A DNA stretch of 64,000 nucleotides from Lampris incognitus (GCF_029633865.1 NC_079214.1:19966119-20030118), one strand, 5' to 3'; positions 14,518-26,707 are shown, counted from the first letter of the stretch. Translations and numbers: made by a program. Notes: generated from the sequence alone by a model not told the origin.

Positions 14518-15329
14518 AAGTTTTCGCTGAAGAGCCCCTTGTGTCTTTATTGCTGTGTCATGTATAGAGTGTCTGTGCTGTGCTGTCTACCAGTGTCAGG
14601 TTCTGTCAGGGCAAGCTCATTAATCTGCAGGGCTGCACTCCTGCTGGATGGGGAAAGGAGAGGGAGAGAGACAGAGAGGGGGGTGGGAACGAGGGAGAAA
14701 GAGCATGAGAGTGGGGAGAAACAAAAATGGATAGTTTTTGGAATTCAGGGGCCAGCCAAGAGCTAAAAAATTAGAAAGAGAGCAAGAAAGGGAAACAGGG
14801 GTGACATGGAGATGGAGTGAGAAGAAAAAAAATGTGAGAGAGAGTGTGTGTGAGAGCACATAAGCCTACACAATGGACTGTGGCTCTTTTGGACGGTGCT
14901 GCAAAGCAATCTCAATGACATCACCGGACAGCATTCACTGCCTCAGTGAACTGGCAGGTTGTCCCGTAGCTTCTGCTTCTGCGTCACATACTGCAGAGAA
15001 ACCTCTTCAAATACCAACAGCAGCATTTGCATCAGAGGTAACACCGCATACGATATCCACTTTTGTCACATATTTTAATTATTTGCACACTGTTTGAAAA
15101 GCAGTAAGTCAGCCACTACATATACAATTTCAACTATCATCATTTTTAGGAATGCTGAATGAGTCTTCAACAAAATAGAGTGGCACAGGGACCTCTGAAG
15201 CTTTCGGCTCCATTTACATTTATAGTCCCACTGCTGCTGGAATTGGAATCCGAATCATGAACTGTTCGGATAGACCATTAGGTCATATCTAAACCTACCC
15301 AGTGAGAACTAGACCTTATGTCTATGTGG
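14518..15329. other. Non-coding, GA-rich patch
   Basis: A purine-rich AG tract spans about 14650-14860. I saw no supported exon. Confidence 0.35.
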
Positions 15330-15690
15330 CAGCTTCATGTTAGCTCTCACCTAGCTCAGAATATATCTGGATAAATAGCCCACTTTTACACCAAACTGTC
15401 TGTTTTAGCAGTGGCTAGTTGGGCTAAGATTTCAAAGTCTACTAAACTTTCACTTTTCAACCACTTTCCAACCTAGACATGCTGTGCTGCCCAGGGCTAA
15501 AACTTGGCTACACTTGTTTGAAATGTGAAAGTTTAGTATTGCAGCACAATATATGGATTTTTGTTCTATCTCAGACAGTTAAAGTTGTTTGGGCATATAG
15601 CTCATAATAGTAATAATGAATTAAACAGTTTGTTCTAAGCTATACTTAGCCAGTTATACTTTGAACTATATAGCTGAGAGCTAACGCATA
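15330..15690. repeat. Imperfect palindromic MITE-like unit
   Basis: Several nested inverted pairs share one centre near 15490-15510. The outer pair is gttagctctca (15339-15349) with tgagagctaac (15675-15685). The inner pair is actaaactttcac (15441-15453) with gtgaaagtttagt (15525-15537). Intermediate segments are also diverged inverted matches. This looks like an old foldback element. Confidence 0.6.
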
Positions 15691-15709
15691 GCCACCATGT
15701 TAAAAGTCA

Positions 15710-15860
15710 AGTCAAATCAATTTTATTTGTATAGCCCATTATCACAAATTACAAATTTGCCTCAGTGGGCTTTACAGCAATACAACATCCTGTCCTTCGA
15801 CTCTCGCATCGGATAAGGAACAACGCTCTAAAAAAAAAAGTTAAAAAAAGGGTCTAGTGC
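15710..15860 (+). repeat. Fish interspersed repeat fragment
   Basis: The segment with aattttatttgtatagccca and ttgcctcagtgggctttaca matches a repeat I recall as dispersed in fish genomes, probably a retroposon 3' end. It ends in an A-rich run. The exact family is not certain. Confidence 0.5.
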
Positions 15861-16390
15861 TCACTGGGTACAGTCCTGAAGAATTACATCCAAATAAATG
15901 TGCCGTTTGATACTTTCTGTTTAAGACAACAACTAATCAATGAATAGCCATACATCTTACAGTTACTCATTTTATTGGTTATCGTCAGGTAGGACTTTGC
16001 AGGGGATATGATACAGTACGCATTGTTGTGGATCAGTAAAGCAGATCAATAAGGCAGGTTTTGACAAATCTGAAGAAGGGAAGTTGTTGTGGCTAACAGA
16101 GCTGGCAGACCAAGCTCACAGAAGTCCTTTAATTAAAGATACTACAACCTCAATCGTTAAAACTTGATTTTAGCTTTGTCTCTGGGCTTTGGAATGCAAT
16201 AGCCAGTATTACCATATTGTCACTAGGTTAAACAAATAAACCATTTTAAGGATGATAGCTTTCTTCCTTAGAAAGACATTTCAAGTAAAACAGACATTTG
16301 ATGATGGTATGTCCTCAGGGTATTCACACAAAAGACTTATTGCCCTTTGTAGCAACATCATATGTATGCCAGGTACCTATATGCTGAGTA
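15861..16390. other. Non-coding, no feature
   Basis: Nothing recognisable lies between the repeat fragment and the chromovirus LTR. Confidence 0.35.
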
Positions 16391-16764
16391 TGTCACAGCT
16401 GCCTCCAGCTCCACCAAGCCCAGCTTTGACTCCAGCAGCTCCGGCCCCTCTCCCAGCACCTATTCCCCTCTGAGTTTTTCCCATTCCCTTGCTCTTCCCC
16501 AGCTGTTTGTCTTTGCCTATTCTTCCTCCATGTATATTTAAGTTCAACCCTAGCTAGTTAGTTTGCTTGTTTGTTGATCCTTGTCATGACCTAAAGCCAC
16601 CATTTCTGTGTAGTTCTGTCCTGCCTGTGTTTAGCCTGTCCTGTGGTCTCCTGCCTGCTTCATGCCTTCTCCAAACATGTAATAAAACTCTGAGCCGATT
16701 TTACCATTCACACCTGTGTCTGACTGATTGTCTGCACTTCGGTTCTAGCCAGCAATCCTTATCA
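16391..16764 (+). repeat. 5' LTR of the chromovirus
   Basis: It begins TGTCACAGCTGCC and ends ttatca. It has a TATA-like tatatttaag near 16532 and a polyadenylation signal AATAAA near 16680, and aligns along its length with 19949-20293. Confidence 0.8.
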
Positions 16765-17570
16765 GAATGAACATGCCAAGAATGGACCCAGAAGACAGTG
16801 ATCAGCTCCAAGCAGCCCTCTCTCACTGCCATCGGGCATCATGGAATGATCCTTCATGAGCTGGCAGAGGGCCTGACAGAGAGGATCATCAACCTTCCCA
16901 CCTTGGTCGCTCCCCCGTTGCTCCCCTCTTCTGCTGTCTCTTCTCTGCTGCCTGCATACACCGCTTCTCCTGCATTGTCAGAACGTTAGCAGTCTTGCGA
17001 GCCTTGCCTTCCTCCACCAGATTGTTATATCAGGAATCCTGGAACTTGCCAAGCTTTCCAAGCCCAGTGTTGTCTTATCTTTGAGCTCCAGCCTTCATTT
17101 CCCACTGATCACTCTCACATAGCCTTTAATATCACCCAGCCGGCTGGAACGGCCCTCGCCTGGGCAACACCACACTGGGAGCAGGCCAGTGAAGTTGGCT
17201 TCAGCCTTCAACGTTTCACTAACCAGTTAAAGAAGCTGTCTGAGCACCATGTCTTTCGGAGAGAAGCAGCCAGGTGTCTCCTGTAGTTTTGCAAGGGAAA
17301 TCATAGTGTAGACGACTACACTATCAAATTCCGGACCTTGGCAGCGTTAAGTGCTTGGGATCAAGATTTGCTGTTTGATGCCTTCCAACATGGTCTGTCA
17401 GATGTCATAAAAGATTAGCTCTTTTTTTTTACCTGAGAGATCCCAGTCGACCTTGATACCCTTATTGACCTGGACATCAGGGTTGACAATCACCTCCGTC
17501 GAATGACACTGCTTGTGCCTGGTAGTGCCACTGCACTCATTCAAGGCACACATTACTTCAGCCCATTTTA
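16765..17570 (+). pseudogene. Chromovirus gag remnant
   Basis: Just after the LTR is a sushi-like gag start (MDPEDSDQLQ-type residues at about 16788). It is followed by broken capsid-like sequence in several frames, including a segment resembling LFDAFQHGLSD near 17370. Stops and frame changes are frequent. Confidence 0.6.
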
Positions 17571-17819
17571 CTGTTTAGATTCCCCAATTGCTTCTGATAC
17601 AAGATGAACCTTGCGCTGAAGAACCCATACAGTTGGGGTGCAGTAGTCTAACCCCAGAAAAGCAGCAATGGCAAATTCCCAACTGCTGCTGCCTTTATTG
17701 TGGCCAGGCTGGCCATTGTTGCCTTTTGCCGGTAAAAGGGGAGACTCATCCATGAAGAGGTGGGCATTAGTAAATGCAATCCAGCAAAACATCCCCCTCT
17801 CATATAATCTGTTCATGGT

Positions 17820-18420
17820 CAATCTATCCAGAGGAACCCAAAGTCAAACCTTTCGGGCTCTCGTAGAATCTGCTGCAGATTAAAGTTTTATCGACTTTGA
17901 GTGTGTGCTGGACATTCCCACAGTCCCCTTAGACTCCCCCCTGAGAAGCCAACGGTCTAGACGGCTGCCTGCTTGCCACGGTTATGTCCATCACCCTCCC
18001 CTTGTCCCTTAGAGAGTCTGGTAATCATGTCGAGATGATTCAGCTTCATGTCCTCAACTCTCTGTCTGTTCCTGTTGTTCTCTGTTATCCCTGGTTGAGG
18101 AAGCACTACTTCTCTGCCACTGTACTGCAGTGCCTTGATCTATGTCCCCTTTGTGGTTGAGGTGGACACCTCTGAGGTAGGAGTGGGAGCTGTCCTTTCC
18201 CAGTGCTCCACCAAGGACTAAAAGCTGCATCCCTGGACCTATTTCTCCCACCATCTCACCACTGCAGAAAGGAACTACGATGTCAGCATTCAGGAGCTAC
18301 TAACAGTGAAGCTAGTCCTGGAGGAATGGAGACACTGGTTGGAGGGGGCAGTAGATCCTTTCCAGATATGGACAGAACACAAAAAAATCTAGAATACAGA
18401 ATACAGTGCTAAATGTCTTT
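17820..18420 (+). pseudogene. Chromovirus protease to RNase H remnant, RT missing
   Basis: A protease-like tract with VPLDSPLR residues (near 17920-17950) passes within about 200 bases to RNase H-like sequence. The latter contains VEVDTSEVGVGAVLSQ (near 18155-18200) and an [17 protein letters not shown] segment (near 18265). The usual 600-bp or longer RT core with its YxDD box is not found between them, so an internal deletion is inferred. Confidence 0.6.
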
Positions 18421-18629
18421 ACTCTTGTCAAGCAAGGTGGGCTCTGTTTTATTGTCATAGTTCAAAAACACCAAGGCAGATGCCCTTACCCACCAGTTCT
18501 CTCCCACTGAAGTCCAATAAGACCCATCCTCCCCACCTCATGCTTTGTGGCGGTGGTTACGTGGGATATCAAAACTGCAGTGAGAGAAGCCCAACAGCTG
18601 CAATCTGACCCCCCATCTCAATCATCTCT

Positions 18630-19377
18630 ATGTTCCAGTCATCGCCCGCTCCCGGGTCTTACAGTGGGGCCACGCCTCCAACCCAGTCTGCCACCCTGGT
18701 GCTAAATGCACTGGTGTTTCTCTGTCATCACTTCTGGTGGCCTACCATGAAAAAGGAGACACAGGACTTTGCTGCTGCCTGTTATGTCTGCACCCAAATT
18801 AAAGCACCCCAACAGTGTCCCTCTGGTTTTCTCAAACCCCTGTCTGTTCCTCATCACCCCTGGTCCTATCTCTCCCTAGATTTCGTCACTGGTTTGTCCC
18901 CCCTCTCAAGGTAACACTGCAACTTTGACTGTAGTTGACCATTTCTCTAAAGCAGCACATTTAGTTCCCTTGCCTAAGTTCCCCACAGCCAACGAGTCTG
19001 CTCAGCTCCTCCTCCAGAATGTCCTCTGCACTCACGGACTGCCAACTGACATCTTGTCTGACCAGAGCCCCTTGTTCACCTTCCGGCTCTGGAAAGCCTT
19101 CTGCTCTTTGTTTGGATACACTGCCGGTTTCTCTTGCGGCTTTCACCCCCCAACCAATGGCGAGACTGAATGTGCTAATCAAGATCTGAAGACCATCCTA
19201 TGCTGCCTTACCTCCTCCAATCTGTCCATTTGGACCAAGCAGCTGGTTTGGATAGAGTGCACACACAACACCCTCCCTAGTTTTGCCACTGATCTGTCCC
19301 CTTTCCAATGTACCCATGGCTACCAGCCTCTGCTCTTTCCTGACCAGGAAGAAGAAGTCAATGTCCCTTCTGCCTAG
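18630..19377 (+). pseudogene. Chromovirus integrase remnant
   Basis: Two frames, 18630-18914 and 18925-19377, together cover an integrase. The zinc-finger cysteines are in CYVCTQIK. The first catalytic aspartate is in SLDFVTGL, the second in LSDQSPLF and the glutamate in NGETECANQ. The frame shifts between 18914 and 18925. Integrase inserts the cDNA into chromatin; this copy is broken. Confidence 0.8.
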
Positions 19378-19440
19378 GAGCTGTCACTGGACCTGGATGA
19401 GAGCTAGCTCCACCTTGCTCTGTACTGTCTCCAGATACCG

Positions 19441-19948
19441 GTGACAGGCGGATCGCCACTGGACTCCGGCACCACAGTAACGCCCTGGTCAGAAAGTAAA
19501 GCTGTCCACCCACAACCTTCCCCTTTATGTGGAATCCTGCAAATTGCCCCCCCCCAGTTAATTTGCCCCTTCCCCATTACCAAGGCAATGAGCCCCTCTG
19601 CTATCCACCTCCCTCACACTCTTCACATCCACCCCACGTTTCATGTTTCTCAGCTGAAGCCTGTCACTGTCAGCCCTCTGGTTCCTGCTCCAGAGCCCCC
19701 TCCAACACTGTGCCTCATTGATAGCCACCCCACCGACACAGTTAGGTATCTTCTAGATGTTTGTTATCCAGGAAGGCAACTCCAGTACCTGGTTGACTGG
19801 GAGGGATATAGCCCTGAAGAGAAGTGCTGGGTCTCCACCAGAGACATCCTGGACCCCAATCTCATCGCCAAATTCTTCCAGCACCATTCTCATCAGCCAG
19901 GTGGAGTACCTGAAGGCATCCCTGGAAGGGGGACACCCTCTGGAGGGA
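19441..19948 (+). pseudogene. Chromovirus integrase C-terminus with chromodomain
   Basis: The frame contains HPTFHVSQLKPV, the conserved end of integrase. A chromodomain at about 19740-19890 follows, with the aromatic/acidic pattern YLVDWEGYSPEEKCWV. Chromodomains of this type direct integration by recognising histone marks. The frame then runs into the 3' LTR. Confidence 0.85.
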
Positions 19949-20293
19949 TGCCTTTTAGCCGCCTCCAGCTCTGCCAAATCCAACCTTTACTCCAGCAACT
20001 CCGGCCCCTCTCCCAGCATGTAATCCACTCCAAGTTTTGCCTGTTGCCTTGCTCTTCTCCAGCTGTTTGTCATTGCCCTATCTTCCTCCCTGCGTATTTA
20101 AGTTTACCCCTAGGTAGTTAGTTTGCTGAGTCCTGTCATCACCCAAAGCTGCTATGTCTGTATAGTTACTTCTTGTCTGTGTTTAGCCTGTCCTGTGGTC
20201 TCCTGCCTTCTCCAAACCTTTAATAAAAGGCTGAGCTGAGCTTACCATTCATGCCTGTGTCTGCACTTGGGTCCTAGCCTGCAACTCGCGTCA
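19949..20293 (+). repeat. 3' LTR of the chromovirus
   Basis: It follows a purine-rich tract (ggaaggg..ggagggatg) and begins TGCC. It has cgtatttaag near 20094 and a polyadenylation signal near 20222, and ends cgcgtca. Clear divergence from the 5' LTR, with several indels, indicates an old insertion. Confidence 0.8.
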
Positions 20294-20770
20294 AAGTATC
20301 CTGTTCAAATCATATAAAACTGAGCCAGGAAAATAAAAAGCAAAAAATTGTAAGCCTCAAGATCTAGATCAATATGGGATTCAAAAATATGGCCAACATT
20401 GCAATGCACTCATTTCGGTGGAAAACAAAGTAACTGAGACTAGTTGATTGTCAATGCCCACGGAGACACCATTTTTATAAAATTTAATGAAATTTGAATG
20501 AAAAGTGAAGAATGTTTGCTTTCCTTAGGCACAACATGACCAGTGAATATAGTATAAGCAGGGGTTGCTAAATGATAGTGATTTAAACCAAACCAACAAA
20601 TCACAGCCCTCCACTTGCCATTTTCGTGCATTCCAGAACACGGGGACCAGGTCAGCTGACTGGATGTTCTGCTGCGTAAAGTCTTGTGACCGACTGACCC
20701 CCCAAAGACTTAGTCTGTACTTGCAGTCCTTGGCAAACTAAGCAGGATGAGATATTTACTGAAAGCCTTG
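20294..20770. other. Non-coding, no feature
   Basis: Nothing recognisable lies between the chromovirus and the MITE. Confidence 0.35.
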
Positions 20771-21139
20771 TGCCTAGTCCACATGTACACGGGTGTTTTT
20801 TCAAAACGGGGTTTTCCTCTTCTGTTCTTGAAAAAAAAAGAAAAATCTTGTCCACACAAGCACTGTTTAAAAAAGTCTCCGCCCAAATGAAAACGCAAAA
20901 ACCCATGCTACTCAACACAACGAATGCGCTGTCAGGAGCATGCCACACCAACAGGCGGCGATATAACCCTAACCCTAAAGCCATGTTGGCCAATCAGAAA
21001 CCTGAAAAAAGCCAAAAACTCGTTTCCCTTTCTACACGTCACCCAGTGACCTAAAACGCAGTTTGCATGTGAACAAAAGGCCAAAAGCCAAAGGAAAAGC
21101 AACGTGTTCAAAAATACCCGTGTACGTGCGGACTAGGCA
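20771..21139. mobile_element. Non-autonomous DNA transposon (hAT-like MITE), 369 bp
   Basis: The terminal inverted repeats are about 38 bp. The left end begins TGCCTAGTCCACATGTACAC and the inverted right end TGCCTAGTCCGCACGTACAC; both continue GGGT.TTTTT. There is no coding capacity. The flanking 8-mers do not match, so the superfamily (hAT suspected) is unproven. A short aaccctaaccctaaag inside is too brief to be telomeric. Confidence 0.75.
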
Positions 21140-21356
21140 TTAGAAAATACCAGATGTCAGAAAAGTGCTGGGTATCCACCCCCTTTCTGTCTGAAATGGC
21201 TTGTTTTCCTTGCTTTCGGAGGAGCAAAGCCACCGTGCTGTGAAATTTAACTGACTTGAGAATTTGGCTGGTTTCTGACTGGTTTCCAAGTAGTAGTACA
21301 TGACACCATTAACACTTAAACGTGCACAACATACACTACATGCTTGTTGTGGCATC

Positions 21357-21470
21357 TAACCCTACTACTACTACTTTCCGCTGCTCCCGTTGGGGGTCGC
21401 CACAGCGGATCATCCGTTTCCATTTCTTCCTGTCTTCTGCGTCTTCCTCTGTCACACCAGCCACGTGCAT
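21357..21470 (-). mobile_element. 5'-truncated RTE LINE 3' end, minus strand
   Basis: The plus strand reads ctactactactac then tttccgctgctcccg and gtcgccacagcggatcatcc. This is the reverse complement of the 3' end of the RTE element at 36691-38626, including its AGT-repeat tail. Confidence 0.8.
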
Positions 21471-22027
21471 ATCTAACCCTAACAATTTAATTTACCACAA
21501 ACAACAGCTAAACCTCACCTGAACCAAAAGCTAAAGACCTTCCCTAAACTTAGAGCAAACCCTCATCTAGTCTGGCTCACCAGTTGTCGACTACTAGAAT
21601 AAGTTTCCTATTGGCAGCAACTATTTCAGTCTATATTTTACTTCCTTGTGCTCTCCGTATGCTGCCATTTTTTAAAAGTCTGTCTCTACGAGCAACAACA
21701 ATAAGCTAGTGAAATACACTGTCATTAGGGCAACTTAACTGAGGTTTGGGTTGTGCAGTCAGGGCTGCTTAGTTCCTTCAGTGGATTCCTTTAAAGATAT
21801 TCAGAGAAAATGCGTAGAAAATCTATTATATAAATGTATTATACGAAGGGAAGCACTTGCTTGTCTGCCAGTCGGTAACAGCTAATAAATCATCAGGTCT
21901 CCAGTGAGTTCCTCTTGAGCTAATGTTTAACCTGAATTTTTTGAACACTGATTATCAAGTTATGTTTGTTTATCTGAACAACTCTTACTGCATAACTGAC
22001 ACTCATTATTTTAGAAGGAGTTTTCTC
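21471..22027. other. Non-coding, no feature
   Basis: Nothing recognisable in this stretch. Confidence 0.35.
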
Positions 22028-22039
22028 CTGAGTTAATTT

Positions 22040-22398
22040 TTTTATTTCTTATTATTTCCCCTTTTTTTCTCCCAATTTAGTGGCCAATCGATCCGTATTT
22101 TAGTTCAAACACCCATCCTCGTACTGCATGCGTTCGCCAGATGCATCTCTCCGGCCGGCAGTGACGAGGCGAAGCCAGGCCAAACCACTGCTTCCCCCCC
22201 CCACACCACCCCCACACGTGACGAACACAAGCCGACTCCGCCCCGCTCCCGAAGACAGCGTTGCCAATTATCGCTGCTTCATCGAGTCCGGCCTTCGTCG
22301 GATCTGACGAGACCGGGGCGCGAACCCCGGTCCTCAGTGGGCAACTGCATGGACACAAAGCCGATGCTTAGACCGCTACACCACCGCGAACCTATCTT
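22040..22398 (-). mobile_element. tRNA-derived SINE (family B), minus strand
   Basis: The 12-bp direct repeat ctgagttaattt lies at 22028-22039 and 22399-22410. On the minus strand the head has ggtggtgtagcggtctaagc (A box) and gggttcgcgcccc (B box). Head and body differ from family A, but the 3' end (attggccactaaattgggag plus A/G run) is shared with it. Confidence 0.85.
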
Positions 22399-22410
22399 CT
22401 GAGTTAATTT

Positions 22411-23897
22411 GTCCGTAAACCAGGGCTCACATCCCGGCCATGTGCAGAATGTTCCACGATAACATTCCCCTTTTGACACTATTTTGCTAGGGCACCGGCA
22501 AGCTGTGCATAATTTAGGTTTACTGTTGATGATTGAGAGATACAAACAAGGATTGAGAGATACAAACAATCCAGAGCATATTTTTATTTTTATTTGTACT
22601 TACTCTAGAAATGATAATGGGCTCTGCTAGGCCTTTCTTTTGCTGGTACGTACGTACAGCAACAAAAACGTAGTGTGGAGATACATCTGCCTATTGGAGA
22701 CTAACACTCCCCTGAACCCTACCTTCTCCATAATCACCTTTTGTTATACCTGGAAACCGATCAGAAACCACACAAATTTTCTGTTTGTAAATTTTTGTTT
22801 TTTTTTGTTTTTTTTTAGAATATCAACATATTTTGATATGTTGATATTATTCACATCACTGAACAACAAAGGCGAGCATTTGAAGTGCAATTACAATTTG
22901 AAGAATCTGGTTGCAACATTTTCTGGCCAAGCACTTTATTTCAAATGTGCACAAATCAACTGCAAAAATGAAAGTCAGTCTTGAATTTGATAATATCAGT
23001 TTTGATAATATCCAGAACTGATGTTCAAATAGCGTGCATAAATGAACTACTGAAGAAATCAATTACTCAGTAGCTGCAAGTTGTCGAGTTGAATTTGTAG
23101 TGAGAGAGCAAGAGCAAACAAAAGAAGCATCTTCTCTCACCACCTTACAGAGATTTTCTTGAATTGTTTGGTTATAATCCCCAAACAGTGAAATCTGTTC
23201 GTGCTAACAACATGCCTGAATGAAAAAGTCAATGGGTTGAGTTCCGCTGAGGCACTGACCTCACTGAAATCACAGATATCGTCATCATGACCACGAACCG
23301 AGTGGCCTAATCTGAAAGCACACCAAAGCCCCGAGGGTTTATCTCACCATTTCTCCAGATTATGGATTAACATGTTATTTTGCAGGGCTCCTTCAAATCA
23401 GGAAGACATGTCTCTCTTGCAGATTTGAGCAGGGTGGCTCACAGCTGGCAGTGAGGCTGATAAGCAGGAGCCTTGTTTAAAGCACATCCTACTTTTATTG
23501 CATATTAAGCCTTGAGCGGTTAGAAGTAAATCTACTTAGCGGAACCAGCATTTCCAGTTTATGGATTACTTTGGTAAAAAAAAAACAACCTTACTGAATC
23601 TCATGTTTGTGAGCCACGGAGTATATATTTGAACTTCAGGTGAAGCTTACATCATTTACTTCAAGGTTTTGTATGTCTGTATGACAGGTCTGAACCCAAA
23701 ATAAGAGAAAATAAGTGAATTCTAAAATATTTCTTGAATTGTTTGTATGCAAATTTATGAACAGATTTTTTGCATAAAAAGATGCGTGAGGATCATTGTC
23801 CAGTGTAGCACACCCCACAGTTATGATGCAGAAAATGGCCAAAATGTACAAATACTATGTGGTCCAGTCTGGTCTGTACAATTATTCATTCAATAAG
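22411..23897. other. Non-coding, no feature
   Basis: AT-rich sequence with T-runs near 22800; no exon or repeat family recognised. Confidence 0.35.
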
Positions 23898-23911
23898 GTC
23901 ATCAACTATTT

Positions 23912-24328
23912 TTTTTTCCTTTTTCTCCCCAATTGCCCTTGGCCAATTACCCCACTCTTCCAAGTCGTCCTGGTTACTGTGCCACCCTCTATGCTGATCC
24001 GGGGAGGGCTGCAGACTACCACATGCCTCCTCCGATACATGTGGAGTCACCAGCCACTTCTTTTCACCTGACAGTGAGGAGTTTCACCAGGGGGACATAG
24101 CGCGTGGGAGGATCACGCTATTCCCCCCTGAACAGGCACCCCGACCGACCAGAGGAGGCGCTAGTGCAGTGACTAGGACACATGCCCACATCCGGCCTCC
24201 CACCCGCAGACACGGCCAATTGTGTCTGTAGGGACATCAGACCAAGCCGGAGCTAACACAAGGGTTTGAACTGGAGAGCCCCGTGTTGGTAGGCAACTAA
24301 ATAGACCGCTACGCCACCTGGATGCCCC
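23912..24328 (-). mobile_element. SINE family A, complete, minus strand
   Basis: A perfect 14-bp target duplication gtcatcaactattt lies at 23898-23911 and 24329-24342. On the minus strand the head at 24328 has gtggcgtagcggtctattta, then the shared body (ggccgtgtctgcgggtggga) and a tail ending in caattggggagaaaaagg. This copy defines the full length of family A, about 417 bp. Confidence 0.9.
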
Positions 24329-24342
24329 GTCATCAACTATTT

Positions 24343-26707
24343 AAAGGATGAACTTTAGCTTTCATTGTTATATTTGGCTGGAAACGTTGAGACAAAGACA
24401 ACACAAGCTAAAAACCAGACAATTGCATGCCTCTACCAAGTAAAATATTTTACAATTGCTATTCCAATTTCAGTAGCACACCGGGCAGAATACTGTATAG
24501 GTGCAGAGAGACTACTTAGTAGACAAGAGCTGCCGCTCTCAATAATGTATTCACAATGCGAAACACAAGAGGCTCATTCCGACTCCTGTGCTTAGCTTTG
24601 AGGGAACAGACCTAATTTCATTAGTGGGCTACAGAGAGGATCTTCGACTGTGCCAAGTAACCAAACCACTCACTCATAGTGATGAGGTCTGAATCAATGA
24701 TATTCTATCACACATCTTGCAATCATTCTTCTAATCTATGTCTTTTGGCTCTTGGTATGACTGTTAACTCAGAGCAACTTGTCTGACTGCATACCAGCAG
24801 TACAACTGGAGTCTAAAACCTCAGGTACAAATGCCAAATGGACCTCAAACCAACAAGTTTGATGTGTGGAGACACACAAGAAGAAATCTATTTTTTTCTG
24901 TGACACATTTCTCGATTTGAGACTGAAAAGAAATTGACATTTTTTTCTCCAGGACAACTCTGTCTGCTATATTGCATACATTATGTGATCTATATCTTAT
25001 AAATTTTTCTATGAATATTAATTTCTATCAGGTGGCTTCTGCACTTTTCTTTAAATGAAACCCATTAGAGTTCATGGAATGAAATGTTTAACAGTGAAAT
25101 GTTTATTCCACTATTTTCCAGTATCAGTACACCAGATAAGTCACCGCTGACCACAATATACACCCCATGAATGTGTTCTTGGGTATAAGCACCAAACAAA
25201 CTGCGGGTCTCAAACAGTCTTCCACATATTCTCTTGTTTTATCCCATTCATATGATATGAGCTGTATCCCCTCCACATATAGATAGCCAGCATCCTACCA
25301 AATCGATCAATGATCCAATCAAGTCATAGATCCACAAAGGTGAGTACAGTTATTTTGACATATGAGAAGCATCAACTCGGGAAACCAGCAAGGACTAAAG
25401 CCCTGAGATATAATGGTAAGTGACTACGTGGTGCCCACCTTCAGTTTAAATCTCATCTCTCTGCCTCTGACTTAGCCCTCCTCTCCCAATCATCCAATCT
25501 ATCACACTTCCTCTTTGAGCTTTTCCCACTTGCCTTCCCCTAAAGCCTTACATATTTCACTTTTATTTTAGAGGCCTGCTGTCCAGATATAGCACCTGGA
25601 GGGCTCTTTTTAGTGACTTGTGAACGCAAGGAAGCTGAGACTATATCTTGTTTCCTACCTATATGGTATATGTTGGTTTACATTGAGTTCTATAGGAAAG
25701 ATTAATTTGGATTATTGCTTGAAAAGGCTTCATTGTGGGCCTATTTCATTCAAAGCAGTCAGAAAATTTCCTCCTTACATTTTTTTGTGTCTTTTCATCT
25801 TTTGCCCTCTCTAGTGAGCTCCTGGAGCTTGCAAAGATGTCAAGATCATTTCCACGTGACAGACACTACAGTCGGGGAACTTTTTTAATGTTTTGCCAGG
25901 TTTAAGTACAAAGCTATCAGCTAAAAGGGATGACTGACTGGCATTATCCTAAAGGTGAACCATAAGGAGGGAAAGTCATCCTGTCACCCTCTTGTGGTTG
26001 CATTCCAGCTCAGTGATAAAAAGGCTTTTATTCATCCACAGGGAATTCATTATGACGACTCAAGAGTGCTTGAATCCAAACAAACAGTGATTCTGCATCC
26101 ATGTAAAAACAACCGCATCTACTTGTGGACTGATTAATATGATATTTTTGTTGTTGTTGTTGTTGTTGTTTGCAGTGAACTTGAATTTCTGAAACAGTTT
26201 ATAATCTTGCAAACTCCAAAATACCGGCTCTGGCATATTTCATGCAATTAAGCGTTGATGAAAGAGACTTGCACTAGTCAATAGAATAATGAATGGGCAT
26301 TTTCCGAGGGACTAAAGCAGCTAATGGGGGCACTAGTAGTCTCTTTCCCTACCGGAACAACTGTATGTCTTTTCACCGTGGATGTGAGATGGAGGGGTGG
26401 TATAACAAATTGCAGCATTGGGTCCAGACATAGGGTAATTGAGCTATGTGGTTATGATGTGATTTCAGATGAACCCCGTGACATGGCCTCTCATTATGTG
26501 CCACACCTTCAAGGTGAGGCAGGAAAAGAGTGCAGTCATCCTCACTTTTGCTGTCACGCACCAGTGCCAGTCACTGCAATGTGCTTATGACATATGGAAG
26601 AAAAAAAAAACCATCAGAGCTTATTTAGCATGCTATGCTATTTTATAAGTTGCGCTATACATAGGGCCTTCTTGGTAATACATCTCCTCAAGTTGTGTTG
26701 ATATAAT
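24343..26707. other. Non-coding, (TTG)n near 26149
   Basis: The only simple feature is a (TTG)n tract at about 26149-26172. No exon was supported. Confidence 0.4.

Larger units (their letters stand above)
16391..20293 (+). mobile_element. Decayed Ty3/gypsy chromovirus (sushi-like)
   Basis: Two related LTRs (16391-16764 and 19949-20293) enclose gag, protease, RNase H and integrase-chromodomain remnants on the plus strand. The flanks are gagta (16386-16390) and aagta (20294-20298), a 5-bp target duplication with one mismatch. A C-terminal chromodomain after integrase is diagnostic of chromoviruses; sushi-type elements are the fish representatives. The coding region is full of stops and frame changes, and the reverse transcriptase core appears deleted. 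It cannot replicate on its own. Confidence 0.85.

Noticed and set aside
14539-15097. Two plus-strand frames (75 and 74 codons) around a GA-rich stretch
   Set aside because: No known domain, start context or splice sites; composition reflects the purine-rich tract.
20966-20979. Telomere-like aaccctaaccctaa
   Set aside because: Only two repeat units, internal to a MITE; likewise the imperfect taaccctaacc motifs near 41930-41975.
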